DNA of 64,000 nt, from the NCBI RefSeq assembly GCF_029893965.1, contig NZ_JARXXP010000014.1, positions 107,683 to 171,682 on the forward strand, read 5' to 3'. Source of the DNA: Paenibacillus sp. PastM-3 (GTDB taxonomy: Bacteria; Bacillota; Bacilli; Paenibacillales; Paenibacillaceae). Below, piece after piece: positions 44,834 to 54,541 of this stretch. The notes below the pieces were generated by a model. That model was not told where the DNA came from, did no database searches, and worked only from the letters and a program-made list of their open reading frames with translations. The stretch's first letter is position 1; each line of letters opens with the position of its first letter. The translations under genes were made by a program, and so were the position numbers.

Positions 44834-46587
44834 TCCGGGTCCTCCCTTTCCTTTATCGGTATATGGATTTCCACTACGGCTCCGCGCATTGGGCTGTTGT
44901 AGAAGACCACCTCGGCCTCTCCGCCGTAAAAATAGTCCAGTCGCGCCAGACAGTTGGCGATGCCGATCCGGGAACCGTCCCCTGCCTTGATCTCCCCCTT
45001 TTGCAGCAGCGCCAGTGTATTCTCGTCGAAGCCGTACCCGGTATCGGCGATGAAGATCGCCGCGTAGGCCCGGCCCTCTCGTTCCTCCGGAAACACCGTG
45101 ACGGAGATTTCTACAGATTCATCCAGGCTCACGGTATGTTTCACCGCGTTCTCGACGAAAGACTGGATAACGAGCGGGGGGATGAGGCAGTTCCTCGTCT
45201 CCGGATCCTGCTCCAGGTAGAACGTCAGCGCCGACTTGTACCGCATCTTCTGAATGTCGAGGTAATTTTTTACATGTTCCATCTCGTCTTGAACCTGCAC
45301 AAAATCCAGATTGCTCCTGAAGAGATACCGCAAATAATCCGACGTCGTCTTGGCCATCGTCCTGATTTCCGGGTACAGCTTCAGTCCCGCCATATGATAG
45401 ATGAAATTCAGACAGTTCAGAAAAAAGTGAGGCTTGATCTGCAGCTGCATATAGTCCATCTGCACCCGCTGTTTTTCCAGTTCCTTCTCATAGACTTCGA
45501 TCTTCAATGTCTTCACCCGTTCCGCCAAGGTAGCGAACTGTACACTGGCTTGCTCCAACTCGGCGATTTTGCTGTCCTCCGCTCCATAACCGCTTTCCCC
45601 CTTTTCGTAGTTTTCCAGATTCCGCGAAAACCGCCGGACGGGGTCCAGCACGTTCCGCCTGAGATAAACGGACATGAACGGCAGGGTGATCAGTGTGAGA
45701 AGCGATAGCAGAAATAGCAGCAGCTGAATGACGAGCACTTTTTCAAAGAGGCCGAAGTTGGAGATAAACAGCCGGATCCGGAAAGGCGCTGAGGAAAACG
45801 GCCGGTCCAGCACGAGATCGTTGGAAAACAGCAGTCCGCCAAGCCTTGCCGGATCGCGTCCCCGCAGCAGCCCGGGAAGCCCCGCAGTAGAATCGATAGC
45901 GGTTAAAGGCGTGTTCGCTTCGTCCGTGAGGACGGCATGGCCGGTTTTACCCAGGTCCAACTGTTTCAGGGGACGAAGCAAATCCTCAGCGCTGATCCAG
46001 CTGCCAATGTATTTATCATTATATTGATAAAGCTTGACCAAATAGTTCTTGCGGTCCACAGCAATAATATTCCAGGTTTGGCTGATGGAGCTCGTCTGAA
46101 TCGTGTCGGAGGTGATCAGGGAAACGATCTTTTCTTGTATCCGCTTTCGTTCTTCGTAGGAAATGGCGCTGGAGCAGGGGACATAAGTCTCCTTGTCTTC
46201 GAAATAGAGAAAGAAATTATAGTAATCGCCGTATTCCAGCAAATAATCGTTGAATTTGAGCTGGAGCGAATGGATGGCGGCGTTGATTTCCACCTGGTCC
46301 GAGCTTTTCTCGATCGTTTCGATGTAGCGATTCGTGTCCCGGTCAGTGCCCTGGTTTCCCAGCAGGATGGTCAGCATACGGCGGTTGATGTTGGTAAACT
46401 GGTCGTTGATGCGGGAGGCGTACAAATCGGCCATGTTGCCCAAATACTGCTTCGTCTCCGAACGAATATACGCTATCGTGACCAAACTGACAGTCACGTC
46501 CAGCAGCAGCAGTGGAAACAGCAGCAGAACGGCCAGCTTCGTCAGCTGGGAGATAGACCTTCCCCTTCTTCTCTTCTTGCCGGACAT
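44830..46587 (-). CDS. Membrane sensor histidine kinase, YesM type
   Basis: 585 residues from the ATG at 46585-46587 (GGGGAAGG upstream). The first membrane segment is at about residues 20-45 (LAVLLLFPLLLLDVTVSLVT), the second near 270. The kinase core has QLQIKPHFFLNCLNFIYHM (phospho-His) and ADTGYGFDE and GIANCLARLDY (ATP site). Note QIKPHF, a Lys where most have Asn. It is the direct partner of the 531-residue regulator (overlap four bases) and follows the second permease by 87 bases. Confidence 0.92.
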   Translation of the reverse strand: MSGKKRRRGRSISQLTKLAVLLLFPLLLLDVTVSLVTIAYIRSETKQYLGNMADLYASRINDQFTNINRRMLTILLGNQGTDRDTNRYIETIEKSSDQVEINAAIHSLQLKFNDYLLEYGDYYNFFLYFEDKETYVPCSSAISYEERKRIQEKIVSLITSDTIQTSSISQTWNIIAVDRKNYLVKLYQYNDKYIGSWISAEDLLRPLKQLDLGKTGHAVLTDEANTPLTAIDSTAGLPGLLRGRDPARLGGLLFSNDLVLDRPFSSAPFRIRLFISNFGLFEKVLVIQLLLFLLSLLTLITLPFMSVYLRRNVLDPVRRFSRNLENYEKGESGYGAEDSKIAELEQASVQFATLAERVKTLKIEVYEKELEKQRVQMDYMQLQIKPHFFLNCLNFIYHMAGLKLYPEIRTMAKTTSDYLRYLFRSNLDFVQVQDEMEHVKNYLDIQKMRYKSALTFYLEQDPETRNCLIPPLVIQSFVENAVKHTVSLDESVEISVTVFPEEREGRAYAAIFIADTGYGFDENTLALLQKGEIKAGDGSRIGIANCLARLDYFYGGEAEVVFYNSPMRGAVVEIHIPIKEREDPE

Positions 46588-46674
46588 AACCTTCCCCTTC
46601 ACCCTTCCGTATATAGCGTAAACCAAATGCCGGTACCGGCATTTGGTTCGGTTGAATCGTTGCATGGATCTTGT

Positions 46675-47574
46675 CTATTCCTTCACGGCTCCGAGGGTGA
46701 TCCCCTTCTGAAAATACTTTTGCAGGAACGGAAAGATCAGGAGAATGGGAATCATGGCGACAAAAGCGATGGCCATGCGGATGGATACCGACGGCATTTT
46801 GGCCGCTTCCGCTCCCCCTCCGCTGAACTGGGCGTTGGCCAGGTACTGGATATCCGTGATCAGCTTATTCAGAAAATTTTGAATGCTGTAAAGGCTCTCC
46901 CCTTTCGGTCCTGACAAATAGTATAAACCATTTGTCCAGTCATTCCAGTATCCCAGGGCAGCGAACAAGCCCATGGTGACGAGAATCGGCGTTCCGAGGG
47001 GCATAATGATCGAGAAGAAAATCCGAAACTGGCCTGCCCCGTCGATTTCCGCTGCTTCGATCAAAGGTCCGGGGATGCTCGTACGGAAGTAGGTACGCAT
47101 GAGCAGCACGTTCATGGCGCTGAGCAGCAGGCCGGGAATCAGCAGAGCGAAGATCGTGTTCTTGATGTGAAACGTATTGGCGTACATCAGATACGTCGGG
47201 ACCAGGCCGCCGTTGAACAGCATCGTGAAGATGACGTAGAAGGACAAAATTTTCCGTCCGGGCAGGTCCTTGCGGGACAATGGATACGCCAGCATGGCCG
47301 TCATCAGGACGTTGGCCAGCGTTCCCACGATCGTGATCAGGAACGTAATGCCGTAGGCCCGAAGGATTTTGTCCCCCTTCTGGGCGATATACTCGTAAGC
47401 ATACAGACTGAATTTCTGCGGAAAAAAGGAATAGCCGTGAACGATCAGGGTATTCTCTTCGGTGATCGAGGATAGAAAGACGAGCAGGAAAGGCAGCAGT
47501 GCGATGAGCACGACCAGGATCATCACGGTATGGGCGATCGTTTGGAAGATAACGTTCTCTCTTGTTTTTAGCAT
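46675..47574 (-). CDS. Sugar ABC transporter permease (YtcP/LplC type)
   Basis: 299 residues, six membrane segments, EAA loop EAAEIDGAGQFRIFFSIIMP, ending FLQKYFQKGITLGAVKE. It follows its LplB-type partner by 17 bases and precedes the kinase gene, so importer and regulators are one transcription direction and may be one operon. Confidence 0.92.
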   Translation of the reverse strand: MLKTRENVIFQTIAHTVMILVVLIALLPFLLVFLSSITEENTLIVHGYSFFPQKFSLYAYEYIAQKGDKILRAYGITFLITIVGTLANVLMTAMLAYPLSRKDLPGRKILSFYVIFTMLFNGGLVPTYLMYANTFHIKNTIFALLIPGLLLSAMNVLLMRTYFRTSIPGPLIEAAEIDGAGQFRIFFSIIMPLGTPILVTMGLFAALGYWNDWTNGLYYLSGPKGESLYSIQNFLNKLITDIQYLANAQFSGGGAEAAKMPSVSIRMAIAFVAMIPILLIFPFLQKYFQKGITLGAVKE

Positions 47575-47591
47575 GGTTTCGGTTCACTCCA

Positions 47592-48539
47592 TCAAAACAG
47601 AGCACTGTCTCTGTCGAGTTTTCGGACGATCCAGTTGCAGGCCAGTATGAGGACAAATCCGACCACCGATTGGTAGAAGCCTGCGGCGGATGCCATCCCC
47701 GTGTCCCCCAGCTGCAAAAGCGCGCGGTACACGTACGTATCAATGGTATTGGTGACGTTGAACAGGATGCCCGAATTTTGCGGTACCTGATAGAACAGGC
47801 TGAAATCCGAAAAGAAAATACGGCCCACGTTCAGCAAGGTCAGCGTTATGATGCTGGGCACAAGCATCGGCAGCGTGATGGTGCGGATTTGGTTCCATTT
47901 CCCCGCCCCGTCGATTTCCGCCGCCTCGTAGAGGGAGCGGTCGATGCCGATGATGCTGGCCATGTAGATGAGGCAGCCGTAGCCCACGCCTTTCCAGGTA
48001 TTGACGAAGATGAGTATGAAAGGCCAGTATCGGGACTCCGAGTACCACGAAATCGGCTCCTTGCCGAGAAGCGGCAGAATCGTTTTGTTCATCAGCCCGG
48101 TTTCGGGGCTCAGCACCGCGTAAACAATGTAGCTGACGATGACCATGGACATAAGAAACGGCAGCAGCACAGCGCTTTGATACAGCTTCTTCATATGCTT
48201 GTTCATCATCTCGCTGATGAAGATGGCGAAGATGACGCCGACGACGATATTAACGATGATGAAGGCGACGTTGTACAGAATGGTGTTCCGGGTGATGATG
48301 AAGGCGTCCGGCGTCGTGAACAGGTATTTGAAATTATCGAAGCCGGCCCAATCGCTTCCCCAGATTCCCTTGCGAAAATCCATCTTCTTGAAGGCGATGA
48401 CAAGACCCGCCATAGGGATGTAGTTGTTGATGAACAGATAGATCAAACCAGGCGCCATCATGATGAACAGCGGCGTCCACTTGAAGTGCTTCGCCAGTTT
48501 CCTGTTCCTTCGCGGCGCGCCTGTCGCGGCGGATGACAT
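47592..48539 (-). CDS. Sugar ABC transporter permease (LplB type)
   Basis: 315 residues. An N-terminal basic stretch is followed by PLFIMMAPGLIYLFINNYIP; the EAA loop is EAAEIDGAGKWNQIRTITLP. Partner of the next permease. The binding-protein gene is 80 bases upstream. Confidence 0.92.
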   Translation of the reverse strand: MSSAATGAPRRNRKLAKHFKWTPLFIMMAPGLIYLFINNYIPMAGLVIAFKKMDFRKGIWGSDWAGFDNFKYLFTTPDAFIITRNTILYNVAFIIVNIVVGVIFAIFISEMMNKHMKKLYQSAVLLPFLMSMVIVSYIVYAVLSPETGLMNKTILPLLGKEPISWYSESRYWPFILIFVNTWKGVGYGCLIYMASIIGIDRSLYEAAEIDGAGKWNQIRTITLPMLVPSIITLTLLNVGRIFFSDFSLFYQVPQNSGILFNVTNTIDTYVYRALLQLGDTGMASAAGFYQSVVGFVLILACNWIVRKLDRDSALF

Positions 48540-48619
48540 GGTACAGTTCCTCCTTTATTAGACAGCCGCCTCATGACCGGAGACCGATCGGGAGGCGACT
48601 TGTTTGGCTGACGGTTCGC

Positions 48620-50110
48620 TTACTGCTTTTTCTCGTCGAGGAACTCGTCCAGCTGTTTCTGCTGGGCCGCAATCACTTTCTCTATTCCCGCCGCTTTCAG
48701 GGCGTTCACGAATTTAGGCAAATATTCATCCGGGTCGACGGAACCCGATTCCAGCGACCGGGCGTACTGCTTGTTTACGTTGGAGATGGCGGTGATCTCC
48801 GCTTCATACCCTTTCGGGTCGAACATGAAGCCAAATGCCTTGGATTTGGGCGCTTCGTCGTTGAATACCTTCATCTTTTCCCAGACGTCGGCGGGCAGGC
48901 TGCTGGCCCAGACGCTGGCGATGAACTGGTTCGGCAGCTCCCAGCCCAGGTTCAAGTGATACTCCGCGTTGGAATCACTGACGCCTTCGGGATAGCCGAT
49001 GGTGTTTTTCTCTTTGTCCACATACACGTAGTCTTTGCCTTCCATTCCCCAGTTGAGCAGATTCATCACTTCGGGGCTTCCGTATATGTAATCCAATAGC
49101 TGCATCGCTTTTTCCGGGTCCTGGGAGTTGCGGGCGATGCCCAGCGTCACATAGCCGGAGGAACCGGAGTGCAGGACGTGGTCGCGAAGGGGGGCGAATA
49201 CGACGTCGTAATCCCCTTCTTTATCCTGGTAGGCGGGATGCCAGCCAACTATGGTAGCGAACGTATTCCCAGCCTTCATCACGACGGCAGGCTCGTCCTG
49301 GCCGGTAGGGGCGTCCTTGTTAATGTACCCCTTCTGGTACCAGTCATGGAAGATCTCCAGGGACTGCTTGTACTGTTCCGTCGCCGGTCGGATTTCCACC
49401 TTCGTGCTGTCCAGTCCGTCGTTGACCAATACGCCGCCGAAGCCGCCCAGGGAATCGAAGCCGCCGTATCGGGTGGCCGGCTGGTTGACGTCCCCCGCTC
49501 CGAACAGCATCGTCATATTCGGTTCGCCCGCCTTCACCTTTTCGAAGATGGGTTCCAAGTCCTGGAGTGACTTAATCTGACTGATATCGATGTTGTACTT
49601 TTCCACGAGATCCTTCCGCATTTCAATGGACGGCCTGTTGTCACGCTCGATGTTTGTCGGTACCCCATAGATGAAGCCGTTAATGTTGGCGGACTTGGCC
49701 ATTTCCTCGCCCAGGGATTTTTTGATATTCGTGCCGTACTTATCGATCAGGGGACTCAAGTCTACGATTTTTCCGCTGGAGATATAACCGGCGGCTTCCC
49801 CTGATCCAAGGCGGAACAGGTCAAGCGGCTCCGTCCCGGTCAGCATCAACTGGATCTGTTGGTCGGTGCTGCCCCAGGGAAGAATCATCAATTCCAATTC
49901 CATGTTCAAATCCCGCTTGAGAATGTTGTTGACTTCGGCCATGACTCTTTCCTGCCCGGCCTGCTGTTCGCCGGAGATGGCCATGACGACCTTGTGGGTA
50001 TTCTCCGGGCCCGTCTTCGTACCGGACACTTCCTCCACCTTCCCGCAGCCCGCCAGAGCCGTCGCGGTCAAAAGCGTGGAGAGCAGTAACCCCGCCATTT
50101 TCTTGTTCAT
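48620..50110 (-). CDS. Sugar-binding lipoprotein with a C-terminal DUF3502-like region
   Basis: 496 residues. The signal ends in LAGCG (Cys22). After the binding domain (ISGEQQAGQERVMAEVNN at the start) the last 70 residues, KGYEAEITAISNVNKQYARS with DPDEYLPKFVNALKAAGIEK, look like the DUF3502 tail of binding proteins tied to LplB/YtcP permeases. It sits between the GH3 gene and the permeases; the ligand is probably a beta-linked oligosaccharide (inference). Confidence 0.88.
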   Translation of the reverse strand: MNKKMAGLLLSTLLTATALAGCGKVEEVSGTKTGPENTHKVVMAISGEQQAGQERVMAEVNNILKRDLNMELELMILPWGSTDQQIQLMLTGTEPLDLFRLGSGEAAGYISSGKIVDLSPLIDKYGTNIKKSLGEEMAKSANINGFIYGVPTNIERDNRPSIEMRKDLVEKYNIDISQIKSLQDLEPIFEKVKAGEPNMTMLFGAGDVNQPATRYGGFDSLGGFGGVLVNDGLDSTKVEIRPATEQYKQSLEIFHDWYQKGYINKDAPTGQDEPAVVMKAGNTFATIVGWHPAYQDKEGDYDVVFAPLRDHVLHSGSSGYVTLGIARNSQDPEKAMQLLDYIYGSPEVMNLLNWGMEGKDYVYVDKEKNTIGYPEGVSDSNAEYHLNLGWELPNQFIASVWASSLPADVWEKMKVFNDEAPKSKAFGFMFDPKGYEAEITAISNVNKQYARSLESGSVDPDEYLPKFVNALKAAGIEKVIAAQQKQLDEFLDEKKQ

Positions 50111-50232
50111 TAGATCACCTCAAAAAGTATTAAACTTCGCATGCTTGGTGAGTTTAGTATAGTCGCCGGAAGGTTCATGATTCTATAACGAAACCGACCT
50201 CTTTTCATCACGAAAACGACCAAACGCGCCCT

Positions 50233-52422
50233 TCATTTCAGATAGAATTCAGCACTCATCAGATTTCGGTCGGTGGCGTCTTTCCCTATGTAGAGGATAA
50301 ACCGGCCCTTTTCAGACACGAACGAACCCTCCGCATTGTAAAAACGCAGCTTGTCCTCCGTGATTTCAAACGTGACGATTGCCGATTCTCCCGGCTGGAG
50401 GAAAACCTTGCGGAAATCCTTCAACTCCTTCACGGGCCGCGCGATGCTCGCGGCCACATCCCGGATGTAGAGCTGAACCGTCTCCTCGCCGGCACAGCTG
50501 CCCGCATTGGCAACCGATACCGATACCCGGAGCGGCTTATCCGCGGTCAGGTGATGCCCGTCCATCTGGAGATCCGTGATCGCAAACTCCGTATAGGACA
50601 GTCCATAACCAAAGGGATACAGCGGATCGTTGGATCCATCCAGGTAGCGGCTCGTAAACGGATTGTCCACCCCTTCCACGACGGGCCGGCCTGTGTTGAG
50701 CCGATTGTAATAGAATGGTATCTGTCCCGTATGCCGCGGGAAGGACATCGTCAGCTTACCGCTTGGGTTGTAGGCTCCGGAGAGAACGTCCGCGATAGCG
50801 TGCCCGGCCTGGGAGCCGAGAAACCACGTTTCGAGAATGGCGTCCATGTTCCGGTCAAACCAGTCCAACAGCAGGGGACGGCCGCTCGACAGGAGAAGGA
50901 CGACGGGCTTGCCCGTTCGCCGGACGGCTTCAGCTAATCGGGCCTGAATTTCCGGCACTGTTATATTTTGCCGGGAGGAGGCTTCCCCGCTCATAGAACT
51001 GTCCTCGCCCAGGGCCAGGAGCACCACATCCGCCTCCCGGGCAGCCGCCACCGCCCGCTCGATCCCTCCGGGCAACTCCTCCCGGATGCCGCATCCTGCT
51101 TCGACCATGAGGGCGTATCCCGCCTGCTCCAGTCCTTCCCGTATGGTCACCGTCCGCTCGCCGTACCGGCTGAACTGCCACGTACCGAGCATATCCTTGC
51201 TGTCTCCCAGGGGACCGAGAAGGGCGACCCTTTTCCCCTTGCCCAGAGGCAGGATGCCACTGTTCTTGAGCAGGACGGCGGATTTCCGGGCCACCTTCCG
51301 GGCCAGCTCCAGGTGCTCCCCGCTGAAGGTAACCCTCTCGGCTTCAGCCGGACGAAAGAAACGGTAAGGGTCGTCCATGATTCCCATCCGGAATTTCAGC
51401 GTTAGAATGCGGCGCACCGCTTCGTCGATGAGACCTCCGTCCAAGTCGCCAGCCCGCACCGCCTCCGGAAGATAGCGGTTGAAATAGGGCGTCGCCATCT
51501 CGATATCCAGCGTCGCGCCAGCCGTGCGGACGGCAGCGTCCCGGCCGTCCTCCGCCGCTCCGTGGGCGATCATCTCCTCCACGGCGGCATAGTCGGAGAC
51601 GACGACTCCCTTGAAATCTAATTCCTCCCGGAGCAGCCCCTTCAGAAGAGCCCGGTTACCAGCCGCCGGAACCCCGTTGACGACATTGAAAGCCGCCATA
51701 ACGGAAGCGGCGCCGGCCTCCACCCCCGCCTTGAACGGGGGCAGATAGACGTTGCGTAGGGTTACGTCATCGATGCTGACCGTATTGTAGTCCCTTCCGC
51801 CTTCGGCGGCGCCGTATCCGATGAAATGTTTCAGGCAGGCGGCCATCCTTCCTTCTTCCCCCAGCCGTTCGCCCTGATAGCCCTTTACCTGGGCTTTGGC
51901 GATGAGGGAAGCCAGGTACGGGTCTTCCCCCGACCCCTCCGCCACCCGTCCCCAGCGTGGGTCCCGGGCGATGTCCAACATTGGAGAAAAGGCCAGCATC
52001 GTCCCAACGGCGGATGCTTCCCGGGCGGAGGCCCGGACGGCTTCCCGGATCAGCTCAGGATCGAAGGAGCATGACCATGCCAGTGGAATGGGGAAAATCG
52101 TCTGAAACCCGTGAATAACGTCCTGGCAGAATAACAGTGGAATGCCAAGCCGCGACTTTTGCACCGCCAGCTGCTGCAGTTCCCTGGTCTCTTCCGCACT
52201 CATCCCCAGGTTGATGACGGAGCCGATCCGCCCCTGACGGATTTGCTCCGCCAAGGGATCCGCCTGAATGCTGCTGCCGATGGCGTCGGTGTTCGTCCCC
52301 GCCGACTGGGTCATCTGGCCGATTTTTTCCTCCAGGGTCATTTCGCTAAGCAACTTCTCCACCGCGGCCGCGGTTTCGTCCGCCGCGCCGGATGCGCCTC
52401 CCGCTCTTGCGTGTTCGTTCAT
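50233..52422 (-). CDS. bglX: Glycoside hydrolase family 3 beta-glucosidase/xylosidase
   Basis: 729 residues from the ATG at 52420-52422 (GGAGGAG upstream). The layout is BglX-like: N-terminal barrel, second domain and a fibronectin-III-like tail. KHFIGYGAAEGGRDYNTV is the substrate-binding signature; the nucleophile Asp is in VVVSDYAAVEEM and the acid/base Glu is probably in EDSSMSGEASSRQ. There is no signal peptide, so it should act on imported oligosaccharides in the cytoplasm. It is the first gene of the G+C-rich operon with an importer and two regulators. Confidence 0.92.
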   Translation of the reverse strand: MNEHARAGGASGAADETAAAVEKLLSEMTLEEKIGQMTQSAGTNTDAIGSSIQADPLAEQIRQGRIGSVINLGMSAEETRELQQLAVQKSRLGIPLLFCQDVIHGFQTIFPIPLAWSCSFDPELIREAVRASAREASAVGTMLAFSPMLDIARDPRWGRVAEGSGEDPYLASLIAKAQVKGYQGERLGEEGRMAACLKHFIGYGAAEGGRDYNTVSIDDVTLRNVYLPPFKAGVEAGAASVMAAFNVVNGVPAAGNRALLKGLLREELDFKGVVVSDYAAVEEMIAHGAAEDGRDAAVRTAGATLDIEMATPYFNRYLPEAVRAGDLDGGLIDEAVRRILTLKFRMGIMDDPYRFFRPAEAERVTFSGEHLELARKVARKSAVLLKNSGILPLGKGKRVALLGPLGDSKDMLGTWQFSRYGERTVTIREGLEQAGYALMVEAGCGIREELPGGIERAVAAAREADVVLLALGEDSSMSGEASSRQNITVPEIQARLAEAVRRTGKPVVLLLSSGRPLLLDWFDRNMDAILETWFLGSQAGHAIADVLSGAYNPSGKLTMSFPRHTGQIPFYYNRLNTGRPVVEGVDNPFTSRYLDGSNDPLYPFGYGLSYTEFAITDLQMDGHHLTADKPLRVSVSVANAGSCAGEETVQLYIRDVAASIARPVKELKDFRKVFLQPGESAIVTFEITEDKLRFYNAEGSFVSEKGRFILYIGKDATDRNLMSAEFYLK

Positions 52423-52710
52423 TGTAATTGTTCTCCTCCGCAGATTATGGTCTGGAACCACTATAATGCGGGGGAGCGGCCCCAATCTATAAGCAAACCG
52501 ACATTGTTTTATCAAAAAAACGAGGAATAGACGGACGATCCGCGGTCTTGCGCCTGAGCAGATTCCAGCGGACCTGTGTTCCTGCAACCCATACTTATCA
52601 CCATTAGTTCCATATATCCCTGGTGGGACATTCAAAATGATATGTCCTTCGCATGATTCGGGTGCGATCGCCTAAAGCAGCTTCCATCTTGCGCTTTCCT
52701 AAAAATAGCA
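52423..52710. other. Region upstream of the GH3 gene
   Basis: It must hold the GH3 operon promoter. An open frame continues upstream of the chosen start for 71 codons, but its text is not protein-like for this family. No operator was recognised. Confidence 0.35.
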
Positions 52711-52745
52711 AAACAAGTCCCGATGTTAATGATCAGGACTTGTTT
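52711..52745 (-). terminator. Terminator of the cyd operon
   Basis: AAACAAGTCC pairs with GGACTTGTTT around a 15-base loop; on the minus strand TTTTGCTATTTTT follows. It is 75 bases after the cydC stop. Confidence 0.8.
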
Positions 52746-52819
52746 GTGAGTTATCCATAAGAATGGGGACGTCAAGGAAAAGCCCCGATGCAGCGTGCGG
52801 ATTCGAGTTTGTGGTCTTC

Positions 52820-54541
52820 CTACAGCTCTCCAATCATTTGCAGCTCAATTTGCTTCATCCGGTAAAAATAGCCTTCTCGTTCCATTAGCTCCGAATATGC
52901 GCCTGTTTCGATTACCCTGCCTTGCTCCATGACTACAATCCTGTCCATACCTTCCAGGCCGGTAAGCCGGTGGCAAATGAACAGTAATGTATCTCCGGCG
53001 GATTGTTCGAAGAGATGAGCCAACACGCGCCCTTCCGTTACATAATCCAGCGAAGATGTCGGTTCATCCAGCAGCCATAACCGCCCTTTGCGGAGCATAA
53101 CCCTTGCCAGCGCCAGACGCTGCTTCTCTCCGTCGGATAGGTTCTCTCCTTTTTCAAATATTGCATCAGTTAATGCCAGATCCGGCAGCTGGGCTTTAGC
53201 AAGAACTTCTAACAATGCCTCGTCAGACTGTTCTTCTCCATTCAGCAGCAGGTTGTCACGGACCGTTCCGCGGAAAAAGTGACTTTGCTGCAGCACGACA
53301 TTAGAGGACTCCCAAATGCCTGACTCATCCAGCTCTTGAACCGAAATACCGTTTAGACGTATGTCACCGGATGCAGGCGCGCGCAGTTTAAGCAGCAAAT
53401 CGATCAGGGTTGATTTACCGGACCCGCTGGGTCCGACTATCGCTGTTCTGGAGCCTGCCGGGAGCTGCAGCGACACCTCCGTCAGCGCCGGCCGCCACTC
53501 CTCTTCATATTGGAACGTAACGCCGGACAGCTCCACCGAAACAGCATCTCCTGCCGGCAGGGTGCGGCCCGGCTGCACAGGTAAATCACTGGCAGTCCCT
53601 ACAGTTTCAGCCAGCCTTTTGGCCGCGTGCTCACTGTCTTGCTTATATGCAGGTAAAGTAGCCATAGCCGCAGCTTCTTCAAACACCGTCTGTGAGGCCA
53701 TGACAAGCATCGCTAAAAACACGCCGGCCAGCGCACCTTCCATAATTAGATAGGCACTTAGCGTCAGTACACCCCAGGAAATAAAAAAGGTTACAAAGGT
53801 GTGCATCGCCTGTCCGCGCAGCAGATGACCGGCTGCACGCTGCTGCTCTGCTGTCAGTCCTGCAGAAGCAGCCTGGAGCTGCTGTTCCCGCTGTGGCAAT
53901 TGCCCGTACACCTTCAGATCGCGGAAACCGTACAATACCTCGGTTACTTCCATTGACAGCAGCGCCCGCTGCTTACGGACACGGCCGTTTATCGACCGCT
54001 GGCCCAGCAATACGATTCCCGGTACAACCAATGCTGTCAGCAGCATTCCTGTTACAAACAGGCAAGCGATCCAGAACGAATAGGAAGCACTGAACACCAT
54101 GGTTGCCAGAAAGACCGTTATGACGATAACCGGCGGATAAGCGACACGCAAAAAATAATGCTGCAGGCTCTCTACATCGCCGACAATCCGCGCAAGCAGA
54201 TCTCCGCTACGGTTTTTGTTCAATATACCGGGCGTTAAAGGAATCAGCCTGGCAAAAAAGCCAGTGCGCAAGCGGCTAAGCATGGAAAAGGTTGCTCTGT
54301 GCGAATAAAGGCGCTCTCCGTAACGGCTTGCCGCCCGGAGGAGACCAAGCAGCTTGACCAGCGCGGTAAGTACGATCAAGGTGTAGAGCGGCGGCATAAA
54401 GACTGTCTGTGAAATCAGATACCCGCTTGCGGAAAAGAGGGCCACACCGGCTGCGCCGGCAATAAATCCTCCCAGAATCGAAAGGAGAATATCCTTACGC
54501 TCTGCTATCATGGCCTTGGACAAAATCGCCAGCTCATTCAT
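52820..54541 (-). CDS. cydC: Heterodimeric ABC exporter subunit CydC (cytochrome bd assembly)
   Basis: 573 residues: six membrane segments, then an ATPase domain with Walker A GPSGSGKST, signature LSDGEKQRLALARVM and Walker B LWLLDEPTSSLD. With CydD it exports cysteine/glutathione, or supplies haem, for assembly of cytochrome bd. The ATG overlaps the stop of cydD by four bases. The naming follows the E. coli length order (CydD 588, CydC 573); in Bacillus the letters are often swapped. Confidence 0.93.
   Translation of the reverse strand: MNELAILSKAMIAERKDILLSILGGFIAGAAGVALFSASGYLISQTVFMPPLYTLIVLTALVKLLGLLRAASRYGERLYSHRATFSMLSRLRTGFFARLIPLTPGILNKNRSGDLLARIVGDVESLQHYFLRVAYPPVIVITVFLATMVFSASYSFWIACLFVTGMLLTALVVPGIVLLGQRSINGRVRKQRALLSMEVTEVLYGFRDLKVYGQLPQREQQLQAASAGLTAEQQRAAGHLLRGQAMHTFVTFFISWGVLTLSAYLIMEGALAGVFLAMLVMASQTVFEEAAAMATLPAYKQDSEHAAKRLAETVGTASDLPVQPGRTLPAGDAVSVELSGVTFQYEEEWRPALTEVSLQLPAGSRTAIVGPSGSGKSTLIDLLLKLRAPASGDIRLNGISVQELDESGIWESSNVVLQQSHFFRGTVRDNLLLNGEEQSDEALLEVLAKAQLPDLALTDAIFEKGENLSDGEKQRLALARVMLRKGRLWLLDEPTSSLDYVTEGRVLAHLFEQSAGDTLLFICHRLTGLEGMDRIVVMEQGRVIETGAYSELMEREGYFYRMKQIELQMIGEL

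Noticed and set aside
47562..48536. A 324-codon plus-strand frame opposite an LplB-type permease
   Set aside because: It is Asp/His/Arg-rich shadow text of a G+C-rich gene with a clear EAA loop on the minus strand.
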